Under the pieces are notes generated by a model that was not told where the DNA came from, ran no database searches, and saw only the letters and a program-made list of their open reading frames with translations. The translations under genes and the position numbers were made by a program. This document shows, in pieces, positions 34,964 through 43,999 of a DNA stretch of 64,000 bases. Source of the DNA: Pseudomonas sp. LBUM920. GTDB taxonomy: Bacteria; Pseudomonadota; Gammaproteobacteria; Pseudomonadales; Pseudomonadaceae. The DNA is taken from assembly GCF_003852315.1 (NCBI RefSeq), contig NZ_CP027762.1:1531501-1595500 (forward strand). Direction: 5' to 3'. Position 1 is the first letter of the stretch. The number at the start of each line of letters is the position of its first letter.

Positions 34964-35530
34964 ATGAGCCTTTACGCGACCACGTCCCACACCGTCGGGC
35001 CGTATTACCACATTGGCCTGACCTGGCTGAACCGCGAAGACCTGACCGTGCCGGCCACCCTTGGCGAACGCGTGGCGATCAGTGGGCAAGTGGTGGACGG
35101 CAACGGTGATGTCGTCAACGACGCCATGCTTGAAGTCTGGCAGGCCAATGCTGCGGGCAAATACGATCATCCGGAAGATGAACAGGCCAAAGCCGTCGAT
35201 CCCAACTTCGAAGGCTTTGGCCGAGTGCCGGTGGATGCCCAAGGGCGCTTTCGCTTTACCACGATCAAGCCGGGCAGCGTGCCGGGGCTTGCGGGTACGA
35301 CCCAGGCGCCGCACCTGGTGGTGCTGGTATTTGCGCGTGGGCTGGTGAAGCACTTGCTGACACGGATTTATTTTGACGGTGAAGCGTTGAATGGCGATGA
35401 CCCGTTGCTGGCGTGCGTGCCGGCTGAGCGTCGCGGCACCCTGATTGCCAAGGCGGATGCGGGCGGTGTGTATCAGTGGAATGTGATTTTGCAGGGCACA
35501 GACAAGGAAACGGTGTTCTTCGATTACTGA
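34964..35530 (+). CDS. pcaG: Protocatechuate 3,4-dioxygenase alpha subunit PcaG
   Basis: The 188-residue alpha subunit begins MSLYATTSHTVGPYYHIG. It has the same fold as PcaH but lacks the iron ligands, and builds the (alpha-beta) dioxygenase with it. I chose ATG 34964; earlier starts lie inside pcaH. A REPIN follows 16 bp after its stop and separates it from pcaT. Confidence 0.94.
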   Translation: MSLYATTSHTVGPYYHIGLTWLNREDLTVPATLGERVAISGQVVDGNGDVVNDAMLEVWQANAAGKYDHPEDEQAKAVDPNFEGFGRVPVDAQGRFRFTTIKPGSVPGLAGTTQAPHLVVLVFARGLVKHLLTRIYFDGEALNGDDPLLACVPAERRGTLIAKADAGGVYQWNVILQGTDKETVFFDY

Positions 35531-35546
35531 GGTGGCCTGAAAGCTG

Positions 35547-35616
35547 TCGCAGGCAAGCCTGCCCCCACATTTGAAGGTGTCCCCAATCAAAATGTGGGAG
35601 CGGGCCTGCCCGCGAT
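35547..35616. repeat. REPIN (paired REP elements)
   Basis: TCGCAGGCAAGCCTGC and GCGGGCCTGCCCGCGAT half-sites in inverted orientation fill the space between pcaG and pcaT. Such a structure can modulate expression of the genes behind it. Confidence 0.8.
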
Positions 35617-35715
35617 GAGGCCCTGCTGGCGACAAGTATCCAAAAGTCTGCTTGCGGAACATGGTTGTTGCAAAGTATGTCTAGGCTATAACCGTTCCCA
35701 CTGAGTGAAAAAAAC

Positions 35716-37011
35716 ATGACAACAAAAACGATTCACTACACCGGAGAAGAACGCAGCAAACGGATTTTTGCAATTGTCGGGGCCTCGTCCGGCAACCTTG
35801 TCGAATGGTTCGACTTCTACGTTTATGCCTTCTGCGCCATCTATTTCGCCCCGGCATTTTTTCCGTCGGAGAGCCCCACCGTACAACTGCTCAGCACCGC
35901 CGGTGTGTTCGCTGCCGGCTTCTTGATGCGCCCTATTGGCAGCTGGGTGTTCGGCAGTCTGGCCGACAAGCACGGCCGCAAGAATTCGATGATGATCGCG
36001 GTGCTGATGATGTGCGCCGGCTCGCTGGTTATTGCGTTTTTGCCGACCTACAAAGACATCGGCATCTGGGCGCCGATCCTGTTGTTGGTGGCCCGCCTGT
36101 TTCAAGGCTTATCGGTGGGCGGCGAGTACGGCACCACCGCCACCTACATGAGTGAGGTCGCCCTCAAGGGCCAGCGCGGGTTCTTTGCCTCGTTTCAGTA
36201 CGTGACCTTGATCGGCGGGCAATTGCTCGCGGTACTGGTGGTGGTGATCCTGCAGCAATTTCTCAGTGAAGACGAACTGCGCGCCTGGGGCTGGCGGATT
36301 CCGTTTGTGGTCGGTGCCGTCGCGGCGCTCATCTCTTTGCTGCTGCGCCGTACCTTGAAAGAGACCACCACCAAGGAAATGCGCGAACACAAGGACGCCG
36401 GCAGCATCACCGCGCTGCTGCGCAATCACACCGCGGCCTTTATCACGGTGCTGGGCTACACCGCCGGCGGCTCGCTGATTTTCTACACGTTCACCACGTA
36501 CATGCAGAAGTACCTGGTGAACACGGCCGGGATGCATGCCAAGACCGCCAGTTACATCATGACCGGCGCGCTGTTCCTCTACATGTGCATGCAGCCGCTG
36601 TTCGGGATGCTGGCGGACAAGATCGGCCGACGCAATTCCATGCTGTGGTTCGGCGCCCTGGGCACGCTGTGTACCGTGCCGATCCTGCTGACCCTGAAAA
36701 CCGTCAGCAGCCCGTTCCTGGCCTTTGTGCTGATCACCCTGGCCCTGGCGATTGTCAGCTTCTATACCTCCATCAGCGGCCTGGTCAAAGCCGAAATGTT
36801 CCCGCCCCAGGTACGTGCATTGGGTGTGGGTCTGGCGTACGCGGTGGCCAACGCGATTTTCGGCGGCTCGGCTGAAGTGGTCGCGCTGGGCCTGAAATCC
36901 ATGGGCATGGAGAACGGCTTCTATTGGTACGTCACCGTGATGATGGCGATTGCTTTCCTGTTCAGCCTGCGCCTGCCCAAGCAGGCGGCGTATCTGCACC
37001 ACGATCTGTAA
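35716..37011 (+). CDS. pcaT: Dicarboxylate/3-oxoadipate MFS transporter PcaT
   Basis: The 431-residue protein is an MFS metabolite:H+ symporter with SSGNLVEWFDFYVYAFCAIYFAPAF-type start (shortened here) and GSLADKHGRKNSMM in the first loop. PcaT imports dicarboxylates such as 3-oxoadipate in the P. putida cluster. Its place between pcaG and pcaB supports this. It is followed by pcaB after 9 bp. Confidence 0.88.
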   Translation: MTTKTIHYTGEERSKRIFAIVGASSGNLVEWFDFYVYAFCAIYFAPAFFPSESPTVQLLSTAGVFAAGFLMRPIGSWVFGSLADKHGRKNSMMIAVLMMCAGSLVIAFLPTYKDIGIWAPILLLVARLFQGLSVGGEYGTTATYMSEVALKGQRGFFASFQYVTLIGGQLLAVLVVVILQQFLSEDELRAWGWRIPFVVGAVAALISLLLRRTLKETTTKEMREHKDAGSITALLRNHTAAFITVLGYTAGGSLIFYTFTTYMQKYLVNTAGMHAKTASYIMTGALFLYMCMQPLFGMLADKIGRRNSMLWFGALGTLCTVPILLTLKTVSSPFLAFVLITLALAIVSFYTSISGLVKAEMFPPQVRALGVGLAYAVANAIFGGSAEVVALGLKSMGMENGFYWYVTVMMAIAFLFSLRLPKQAAYLHHDL

Positions 37012-37020
37012 GGAAGAGTT

Positions 37021-38385
37021 ATGACACTGCGCACGAGCAATCAACTGTTCGACGCCTACTTCAGCGCTGACAGCATGGCCGACGTGTTCTGCGACCAGGG
37101 GCGTTTGCAGGGCATGCTGGACTTCGAAGCCGCGCTGGCGCGCGCCGAGGCCCAGGTCGGGTTGATTCCCCAGGCCGCCGTCGCGCCGATTGCCCAGGCG
37201 TGCCTGGCGTCTTTGTACGATGTGGATGCACTCGGCGTGGCGATTGCCACGGCGGGCAATTCGGCGATTCCGTTGGTGAAAGCGCTGGGCAAATTGGTCG
37301 CCAGTGAAGACGCCGGCGCCGAACGTTATGTGCATCTGGGCGCGACCAGCCAGGATGTGATGGACACCGGCCTGGTCCTGCAACTGCGGCGCGCGTTGGC
37401 GTTGATCGACACTGACCTGGCGCAATTGGGCGAGACCCTTGCCGTGCAGGCCCAGCGTTATGCGCGCGTGCCATTGGCCGGGCGCACCTGGTTGCAGCAT
37501 GCGACACCGGTGACCCTGGGCATGAAAATCGCCGGTTGGCTGGGGGCGGTGACGCGCAGTCGTCAGCGTCTTGCCGAGCTCAAACCGCGCCTGCTGGTGC
37601 TGCAGTTTGGCGGCGCGTCCGGCACGCTGGCGGCGCTGGGTGAGCAGGCAATGCCGGTGGCCGAAGCCTTGGCTGCGCAGTTGCAATTGAATTTACCCGA
37701 GCAACCCTGGCACACCCACCGTGACCGGCTGGTGGAGTTCGCCAGTGTGCTTGGCCTGATCGCCGGCAGCCTGGGCAAAATGGGGCGTGATATCAGCCTC
37801 TTGATGCAGACCGAAGCGGCGGAAGTGTTCGAGCCCTCGGCGCCCGGCAAAGGTGGTTCATCGACCATGCCGCACAAGCGCAACCCGGTGGGCGCCGCCG
37901 TACTCATCAGCACCGCGACCCGCGTGCCGGGCCTGGTGGCGACGATGTTGAGCGCCATGCCTCAGGAACACGAGCGCAGCCTTGGCCTGTGGCATGCCGA
38001 ATGGGAAACCCTGCCGGACATTTGCCGGTTGGTGTCCGGCGCACTGAAGCAGGCGCTGCTGGTGGCCGACGGGCTGGAGGTCGACCCTGAGCGCATGGCG
38101 CGCAATCTTGAGTTGACCCAGGGCCTGGTGCTGGCCGAAGCCGTCAGCAGCGTGCTTGCCCAACGCCTGGGCCGGGAAACCGCGCACCATCTGTTGGAGC
38201 AATGCTGCAAACGCGCCGTTGCCGACGGGCGCCATCTGCGTGCAGTGCTGGCGGACGAACCGCAGGTTACCGCCGAGTTGTCAGCCGCTGAACTGGACCG
38301 CCTGCTCGACCCGGCCCACTACCTTGGCCAGGCGCACACGTGGGTCACCCGCGCGGTGACCGATCATTTTGCCTTGACCGTGTAA
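37021..38385 (+). CDS. pcaB: 3-carboxy-cis,cis-muconate cycloisomerase PcaB
   Basis: The 454-residue protein belongs to the fumarase/aspartase superfamily; the signature loop GGSSTMPHKRNP is at about residues 280-291. It closes 3-carboxymuconate to 4-carboxymuconolactone. Length fits the family (about 450). The next gene, pcaD, begins 10 bp after the stop. Confidence 0.94.
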   Translation: MTLRTSNQLFDAYFSADSMADVFCDQGRLQGMLDFEAALARAEAQVGLIPQAAVAPIAQACLASLYDVDALGVAIATAGNSAIPLVKALGKLVASEDAGAERYVHLGATSQDVMDTGLVLQLRRALALIDTDLAQLGETLAVQAQRYARVPLAGRTWLQHATPVTLGMKIAGWLGAVTRSRQRLAELKPRLLVLQFGGASGTLAALGEQAMPVAEALAAQLQLNLPEQPWHTHRDRLVEFASVLGLIAGSLGKMGRDISLLMQTEAAEVFEPSAPGKGGSSTMPHKRNPVGAAVLISTATRVPGLVATMLSAMPQEHERSLGLWHAEWETLPDICRLVSGALKQALLVADGLEVDPERMARNLELTQGLVLAEAVSSVLAQRLGRETAHHLLEQCCKRAVADGRHLRAVLADEPQVTAELSAAELDRLLDPAHYLGQAHTWVTRAVTDHFALTV

Positions 38386-38395
38386 GGAGACCGCT

Positions 38396-39187
38396 GTGCC
38401 ATTTGTACAACTCGCCGAGGGCGAACTGCATTACCAACTGGACGGCCCGCTCGACGCGCCGGTGCTGGTGCTGTCCAACTCCCTGGGCACCGACCTGCAT
38501 ATGTGGGACATCCAGATTCCGGCCTTCACCGAGCATTTTCGCGTGGTGCGTTTCGACACCCGTGGCCACGGCAAGTCCTTGGTCACCGAGGGGCCGTACA
38601 CCATTGAGCAACTGGGCCACGACGTGATCGCGCTGTTGGATGCGCTGCAGATCCAGCGTGCGCATTTTTGCGGGCTGTCCATGGGCGGCCTGATCGGTCA
38701 ATGGCTGGGCATCCATGCCGGGGACCGTTTGCAGCGGCTGGTGGTGTGTAACACCGCGGCCAAGATCGGCACGCCGGATGTGTGGAACCCACGTATCGAG
38801 ATGGTTCTGCGCGATGGCCCGGCCGCCATGGTGGCGCTGCGTGACGCGTCTATCGCCCGCTGGTTCACCGCCGATTTCGCCGCCGCCAACCCGCACCAGG
38901 CCAGGCAGATTACCGACATGCTCGCGGCCACGTCGCCCGAGGGTTACGCCGCCAATTGCGCCGCCGTGCGCGATGCGGATTTTCGCGAACAGTTGGCATC
39001 GATCAAAGTGCCGACCCTGGTGATTGCCGGGACCGAGGATGCGGTGACACCGCCTGCCGGTGGCCACTTTATCCAGCATCACGTGAAGGGCGCCGAGTAC
39101 GCCGAGTTCTATGCGGCCCACCTGTCCAACGTCCAGGCCGGGGCTGATTTCAGTCACCGGGTGCTGACGTTCTTGCTGGCTGAATAA
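38396..39187 (+). CDS. pcaD: 3-oxoadipate enol-lactonase PcaD
   Basis: The 263-residue alpha/beta hydrolase has nucleophile Ser95 in GLSMGG, the start motif LSNSLGTDLHMWD, and late Asp and His residues as in VIAGTEDAVTPP and AHLSNVQ. It hydrolyses the enol-lactone to 3-oxoadipate. The start is GTG at 38396 after AAGGAGA. Confidence 0.94.
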   Translation: MPFVQLAEGELHYQLDGPLDAPVLVLSNSLGTDLHMWDIQIPAFTEHFRVVRFDTRGHGKSLVTEGPYTIEQLGHDVIALLDALQIQRAHFCGLSMGGLIGQWLGIHAGDRLQRLVVCNTAAKIGTPDVWNPRIEMVLRDGPAAMVALRDASIARWFTADFAAANPHQARQITDMLAATSPEGYAANCAAVRDADFREQLASIKVPTLVIAGTEDAVTPPAGGHFIQHHVKGAEYAEFYAAHLSNVQAGADFSHRVLTFLLAE

Positions 39188-39257
39188 ACCGGGTGACGAG
39201 CGCTTGCCACCGCCACCGGTGATCGAGCCGAGATCCAATTGAACCAGGAGCTTTTTT

Positions 39258-39653
39258 GTGGACGAGAAACACCGTTACGCCGACGGCCTGCAGGTGCGCC
39301 GCGAAGTGTTGGGCGACGCACATGTCGACCGCAGCCTGAATGCCCTGACCGAATTCAACAGCGAGTTCCAGGAAATGATCACCCGCCACGCCTGGGGTGA
39401 TATCTGGACCCGCCCCGGCCTGCCGCGGCACACCCGCAGCCTGATCACCATCGCCATGCTGATCGGCATGAACCGCAGTGAAGAATTGAAACTGCACCTG
39501 CGCGCCGCTGCCAGCAACGGCGTGACCCGCGCCGAGATCAAGGAAGTGCTGATGCAGAGCGCGATCTATTGTGGGATTCCGGCGGCGAATGCGACCTTCC
39601 ATCTCGCCGAGTCGGTATGGGATGAACTCGGCGTGGAATCGCGCCAGGACTGA
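39258..39653 (+). CDS. pcaC: 4-carboxymuconolactone decarboxylase PcaC
   Basis: The 131-residue protein has the carboxymuconolactone decarboxylase pattern RHAWGDIWTRPGLPRHTRSL. The start codon is GTG, with CCAGGAG as ribosome site. It is a separate gene, not fused to pcaD as in some actinobacteria. It closes the pca cluster and is followed by a REPIN. Confidence 0.93.
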   Translation: MDEKHRYADGLQVRREVLGDAHVDRSLNALTEFNSEFQEMITRHAWGDIWTRPGLPRHTRSLITIAMLIGMNRSEELKLHLRAAASNGVTRAEIKEVLMQSAIYCGIPAANATFHLAESVWDELGVESRQD

Positions 39654-39673
39654 TTTGCAACACGGTCAAAAAG

Positions 39674-39760
39674 GTGGGAGCGGGCTTGCTCGCGAATGCG
39701 CTGGATCAGTTAAAGATAAATTGACTGACCCACCGCCTTCGCGAGCAAGCCCGCTCCCAC
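39674..39760. repeat. REPIN (paired REP elements), GCGGGCTTGCTCGCGA type
   Basis: GTGGGAGCGGGCTTGC and its inverted copy separate pcaC from the converging polysaccharide deacetylase gene. The spacer contains CAGTTAAAGATAAATTGACTG, itself partly complementary. Confidence 0.88.
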
Positions 39761-39767
39761 ATTGGTT

Positions 39768-40652
39768 TCAGTGGGAATCCGCATCCCATATCCAGTTCCA
39801 CACTCCCGGCAGGTGCACCCCTTCATTCACATCCTTGACCGTGCGTGCCAGTGCCGCGCGTTCCAGCGTGGCACGGTCGGTGTAGAACGGCTCGGCCGCG
39901 GTCTTGATGCCGTTGATTCGAGCGCTGTCCATCAGGATCTGCAAGTACTCCTGCAGGTGCCGCGCGGTGTAGCGGTTGATGTCATGGAAGGTCACGACCA
40001 CCGGTATCACGCCGTCCACTGTCGGTAACTCGCCCAGCGCGATACGCTCGCGCACTACCGACAGCTGCCGATACAAATTCGCTCGGCGCCGTGGGCTGCC
40101 GTTGAAGCCCCAGATCTTGCCGTCATTGGCACTCAGGTCGGTCAGCAATACGTGCATGCCGTGGCGCTGGTAGGCGGCGAAGGTGCGCTTGTCGTAGTTC
40201 CAGAAGGGCGGACGTACCAGCGCGGGTGAGGCGCCGGTGATGGCGGCGATATCGGCCGCGCCCTGGCTGAGGGTGCTTTCAAGCTCGGCGTCACTCAACC
40301 AGCGGTGGTTGGTGTGAAACCCGGTGGCAGTGTGGAAGGCCAGCACGTGGCCCGCCGCGTACTCACGCACCATGGTCTTGCGGCCCCGCGGGCTGCCGCC
40401 TGAGCGGGAGGCTTCGGTCTGCAGGAAGAACACCGCCTTGATGCCCGGCAATACCGGGTTATTCGCCAGGTCAGCCACCACCGAGCGGCTGGGGTTGTTG
40501 TAGCCCGAGGCGCTGGGGCCGTCATCAAAGGTCAGCAGGAAACGGATCGGCGCCTGGGCTTGCAGGCGCTGCTCGGTCTGCGGCGTCAGCGCGATAGGCG
40601 CGCCGATGCAGCCGCTGAGCAGAATCGACAGAATGACAATCAGGTATTTCAT
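39768..40652 (-). CDS. Polysaccharide deacetylase-family lipoprotein
   Basis: The 294-residue protein has a lipoprotein signal (LLSGC, Cys15), then a NodB-type domain: TFDDGPS (the catalytic Asp motif) and HTATGFHTNH (metal-binding His motif). It probably removes N- or O-acetyl groups from an envelope or cell-wall polymer in the periplasm. It is the last gene on the reverse strand here and ends close to the REPIN. Confidence 0.85.
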   Translation of the reverse strand: MKYLIVILSILLSGCIGAPIALTPQTEQRLQAQAPIRFLLTFDDGPSASGYNNPSRSVVADLANNPVLPGIKAVFFLQTEASRSGGSPRGRKTMVREYAAGHVLAFHTATGFHTNHRWLSDAELESTLSQGAADIAAITGASPALVRPPFWNYDKRTFAAYQRHGMHVLLTDLSANDGKIWGFNGSPRRRANLYRQLSVVRERIALGELPTVDGVIPVVVTFHDINRYTARHLQEYLQILMDSARINGIKTAAEPFYTDRATLERAALARTVKDVNEGVHLPGVWNWIWDADSH

Positions 40653-40965
40653 GGCGGCCTGGGTTCAGAGCTGGTCATCCGTGTCGTTGAGTCCCTGTGC
40701 CGGGTGATGGGCGCGTGCACGATACAGCATGAGCGCGGCTGCCAGCAGCGGTAAATCGTGCCGCTTGTCTTGAAGGGGCGGGCTGTCTTCACGCGTAAGG
40801 GGGGCCGGGTTTTCGCCGCCATTGCCGCGCCCGCGTGAGTTGCGCAGGCGCCGGTGGCCGTCAGTCGAGGCAGTGGCGGTGAACGTTCCCGCTCCCATTG
40901 AGGCAACTTGCTGAAAAGCAGCCGCGATCAATCAAGGCGCGGCTGCCATTCGCCCTGACAGACGC
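40653..40965. other. Intergenic 313 bp with a doubtful short frame
   Basis: A reverse-strand frame (40665-40931, 88 codons) ends shortly before the deacetylase start and reads DLPLLAAALMLYRARAHH in its last third. It lacks a clear start, ribosome site or recognisable domain. I leave it unannotated as a gene. Nothing else seen. Confidence 0.35.
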
Positions 40966-42216
40966 TTACAGCAGGCTGATCGGGTAACTGACGATCAAGC
41001 GGTTCTCGTCGAACTCATTGTTGCTGTAGTCGCGGCGCATGCTGGAGTTGCGCCAACGCACGTTCAAATCCTTGAGGGCGCCGCTTTGCACGGTGTAGCC
41101 CAGTTCGCTCTCGCGGCCCCACTCCTTGCCGTCGGTGATGGCGCCTGTGTGCACGTTGCTGCCGCTGATATAGCGGTTCATCAGGGTCAGGCCCGGAAGG
41201 CCGAGCACGACAAAGTTGAAATCGTGGCGCACCTGCCAGGACTTTTCCTGGGCGTTGTCGTAGCTGGCGTTATAGCTGTCGTTGGCCAGGGTGCCGCCGC
41301 TGGTACCGTTGACGCGCATCCACGCGCTGTTGCCGGTGAGTTTTTGCAGGCCGACGTAGAAGGTGTTGCCGCCGTAACGCGCGGAAAACAGGCCGGACCA
41401 GGTCTTGTTGTCCAGGTTACCGGCGCGGGCGCTGCCGTCATCCTTGCCGTAGAAGAACCCGAGGTTGGCGCCCAGGGTCCAGTCACCCACGGGCTGGCTG
41501 TGGATCAGGTTGACGTACTGCTGGCGGTAGATGTCCTTGAGCTGGGCATTCCACACACCGATCTGGGTGCGTTTGTCGTTGAACGCATATTCGCCGCCCT
41601 GGAAGTTGAAGCGGTCGGAGGTGAAGGCGGTTTTACCGAACATCGACATGTCCGTCATGCTGCTGTCATCGCGTGGGCTGTTGGCGCGGAACTGACCGCC
41701 GTAAAGCGTGAGGCCGTCGATTTCCCTGGAGGTGATCTGACCGCCGCGCAGGGTTTGCGGCAGTGAACGGCCATCGTCGGAGCGCAGGATCGGCAGCACC
41801 GGCATCCACTCGCCGACCTTCAATTCGGTCTTGGAAAGCCGCGCCTTGAACGCCACTCCCAGGCGCCCGAAGTTATCGGCCGGGCGGCCGTCGTGGTCCA
41901 GCGGCAACAGCTGGGTGCCACCGGTGCCGCGCCCGCCATCGAGCTTTTGTGAGTACAGGCCCAGCACATCCACGCCGAAACCCAACGTGCCCTGGGTGAA
42001 GCCGGAGCGGGCGTCGAGAATGAAACTTTGCGTCCATTCCTGCGCGCCGCCCTGGGCTTTGGTCGGGTTGGTGTAATTGCGGTTGAAGAAGAAATTGCGC
42101 AGGTTGAGGTTGGCGCTGGCGTCTTCGAGAAAGCCGTGTTCTTCAGCGACGACGGGGAGGGCAAGACTGGCGACAGCGGTCGCCAGCCACAGCTGGCGCG
42201 GGTGCAAAGTGCTCAT
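40966..42216 (-). CDS. OprD-family outer-membrane porin
   Basis: The 416-residue protein has a signal peptide (residues about 1-24) and the OprD-family pattern FLEDASANLNLRNFFFNRNY, SKTELKVGEW and a long run of beta strands ending in RLIVSYPISLL. OprD porins admit specific small molecules; near the pca genes, uptake of an aromatic acid such as 4-hydroxybenzoate (like PhaK or OpdK) is plausible but not shown. It has no strong regulator site in the 150 bp upstream. Confidence 0.9.
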   Translation of the reverse strand: MSTLHPRQLWLATAVASLALPVVAEEHGFLEDASANLNLRNFFFNRNYTNPTKAQGGAQEWTQSFILDARSGFTQGTLGFGVDVLGLYSQKLDGGRGTGGTQLLPLDHDGRPADNFGRLGVAFKARLSKTELKVGEWMPVLPILRSDDGRSLPQTLRGGQITSREIDGLTLYGGQFRANSPRDDSSMTDMSMFGKTAFTSDRFNFQGGEYAFNDKRTQIGVWNAQLKDIYRQQYVNLIHSQPVGDWTLGANLGFFYGKDDGSARAGNLDNKTWSGLFSARYGGNTFYVGLQKLTGNSAWMRVNGTSGGTLANDSYNASYDNAQEKSWQVRHDFNFVVLGLPGLTLMNRYISGSNVHTGAITDGKEWGRESELGYTVQSGALKDLNVRWRNSSMRRDYSNNEFDENRLIVSYPISLL

Positions 42217-42368
42217 GGTGTTGGACCTGTTGTTATTGGGGTTATGCAGGTGCCGGCCATGGTGCGGGGCGGTGTGGGCGCGATGAAAGTGGGGCAGGGC
42301 GGGTTGTGGGCGATGATCGAACGCAAGTTGACGGGCATCCCTGCATGGGCTGCCCGCCCTTGTGACGG

Positions 42369-43988
42369 TTACAGTCGAGATTCAACCAGGCGGGTCAAAG
42401 GGAAGGCTGGCAGGTATAGCTGGCACGCGAGCGTCAGTACCACCATGACCACCAGGAACACCAGTTGCCAGGGGCTCCAGTAACTCCAATGCAGGCCGCT
42501 GATCCACGGCCATTTGGCATTGAAGGATTCGTCGACCGAGCCCATGCGCCGGTGGCTGAACAAGTGGATCAGGACCATGCCCAGGTACGTCACTATGCCC
42601 ATCAGCCCGAGCAAAAAGCCGAACATCAACAGCATCCCCACTTGCGGAATACCGTGGCGCAGTACCAACCAGTATTGGCGGGGGTTGAAGCGTTGGGGCA
42701 ACAGCCTCTCGCTCAGCCATAAGTCGGCAACGAGCAAACGCGAGGTGATGGCGGCCCAGCCTTGAGTGAGGCGCATGGCGACGACGGTCGGCAGGAAGGT
42801 CATCAACATGAACATGAAGAGTTCGAGCGGCACCGGCCCTTTTTTCAGGTGAATGGAGGCCACGCACGTAGCAATGGCCAGCCCGCCCCACACTCTGCCC
42901 CAGGTTTGTTCGGAGACCGGGCGCGGCAAAAATTTTCGCCAAAAAAATACATCGGGTTGCGGCAGGCGTTCCAGTAACGACGGGTAGCGCCAGGCAAACT
43001 TTTGCGACAGTTGCTGGCACGCGTTCCACTGGTCATCCCCAAACTGGGACATCAAACGGTGCTGTTCGGCGGTCGGCATCTGCGTCAGCAGCACGCGTGC
43101 GGGCAAGGTGTCCGGTGCGTTGCGCGGGCCGTTTTGGGCTTTTTCCAGCAGGGTGTCGTAGAAACTCTCCTGCTCGCAGCGTTCAACCAGGCCCCGCCAC
43201 ATCCATTCGGGCTCGGGGTGTATGCCTTTCTGGTCATCCCAGCCAAAGACCTGGCAGACGCGCTCAAACAACGGCACGCTCCACGTGGTGTCGTGGAGCA
43301 GTTGCAGGACGATGCGCTGCCATTGTTGTTGCAGGTCGAACACGCGCAGCCAGGGTTGCTGGTTGTAGGTTTTGAGCTGGTTGATGAACTCGCGCTCGGC
43401 CTTTTGCTCCAGCTGTTCCTGCAGCGCCTGGCGATAAGCCTGCAGCAGTTCGCCGCTTAGCGCCTCATGTTGCCAGGGGCTCATCGCCACACGCTGCCAG
43501 GGCGTCAGCCATTCCAAGTGCTGCACCGCCCAGGCGGCAATTGCCGCACGCTCACCGGGGGCATCGAAACAGTGGCGCAGCAGAGCTGCCTGGAACGCAT
43601 CGGCGCAGAGTTGATGCTGTGCCTGTTCCCAGCGCTCATCGAGGGTGTGAGCGCCCAGCCCGTTGATCAGCGCTTGCGCGCGCGTCTGCTCGGGCGGCAG
43701 GTCGAACAGGGCAGGGCTGACGGGGCGAGTATCGTCAAACTCCGCGTATTCATGCGGGTTGCCGTCGGCCAGTTCGGCCACGGGTGCGTCGATGACTTCG
43801 ACCTCTTCGTCCTCATGCTCGGCCCGCCAGCGCGCGATATGCAGCGCTTGTTCATAGGCTTCGCGCAGGCGCTGGAAACCCTCGGCGTCATCGTCCGGGC
43901 GGCAGCTTTTGAGCAGCCGCGCGTAAGTGCGCTTGATGGTGCGCTCGTCGGCGTCGTCCGCCAGTTGCAACACTGCCCAACAGTCCAT
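42369..43988 (-). CDS. J-domain-like membrane protein partner of HscC
   Basis: The 539-residue protein starts with a J-like segment (residues about 1-70: MDCWAVLQLADDADERTIKR, then LLKSCRPDDDAEGFQRLREAYEQA). Where a classic J-domain has HPD it has RPD. The last 180 residues hold three or four transmembrane segments (residues about 365-535). It lies 11 bp downstream of hscC, on the same strand, so the pair is likely a DjlB/DjlC-HscC-type system. As I recall, RPD occurs in that subfamily, but I could not confirm it. Confidence 0.75.
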   Translation of the reverse strand: MDCWAVLQLADDADERTIKRTYARLLKSCRPDDDAEGFQRLREAYEQALHIARWRAEHEDEEVEVIDAPVAELADGNPHEYAEFDDTRPVSPALFDLPPEQTRAQALINGLGAHTLDERWEQAQHQLCADAFQAALLRHCFDAPGERAAIAAWAVQHLEWLTPWQRVAMSPWQHEALSGELLQAYRQALQEQLEQKAEREFINQLKTYNQQPWLRVFDLQQQWQRIVLQLLHDTTWSVPLFERVCQVFGWDDQKGIHPEPEWMWRGLVERCEQESFYDTLLEKAQNGPRNAPDTLPARVLLTQMPTAEQHRLMSQFGDDQWNACQQLSQKFAWRYPSLLERLPQPDVFFWRKFLPRPVSEQTWGRVWGGLAIATCVASIHLKKGPVPLELFMFMLMTFLPTVVAMRLTQGWAAITSRLLVADLWLSERLLPQRFNPRQYWLVLRHGIPQVGMLLMFGFLLGLMGIVTYLGMVLIHLFSHRRMGSVDESFNAKWPWISGLHWSYWSPWQLVFLVVMVVLTLACQLYLPAFPLTRLVESRL

Positions 43989-43999
43989 GTCGTTCTCCC

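Noticed and set aside
40665..40931. 88-residue reverse frame upstream of the deacetylase gene
   Set aside because: One hydrophobic stretch only, no start signal, and base use unlike its neighbours. Left as an open question.
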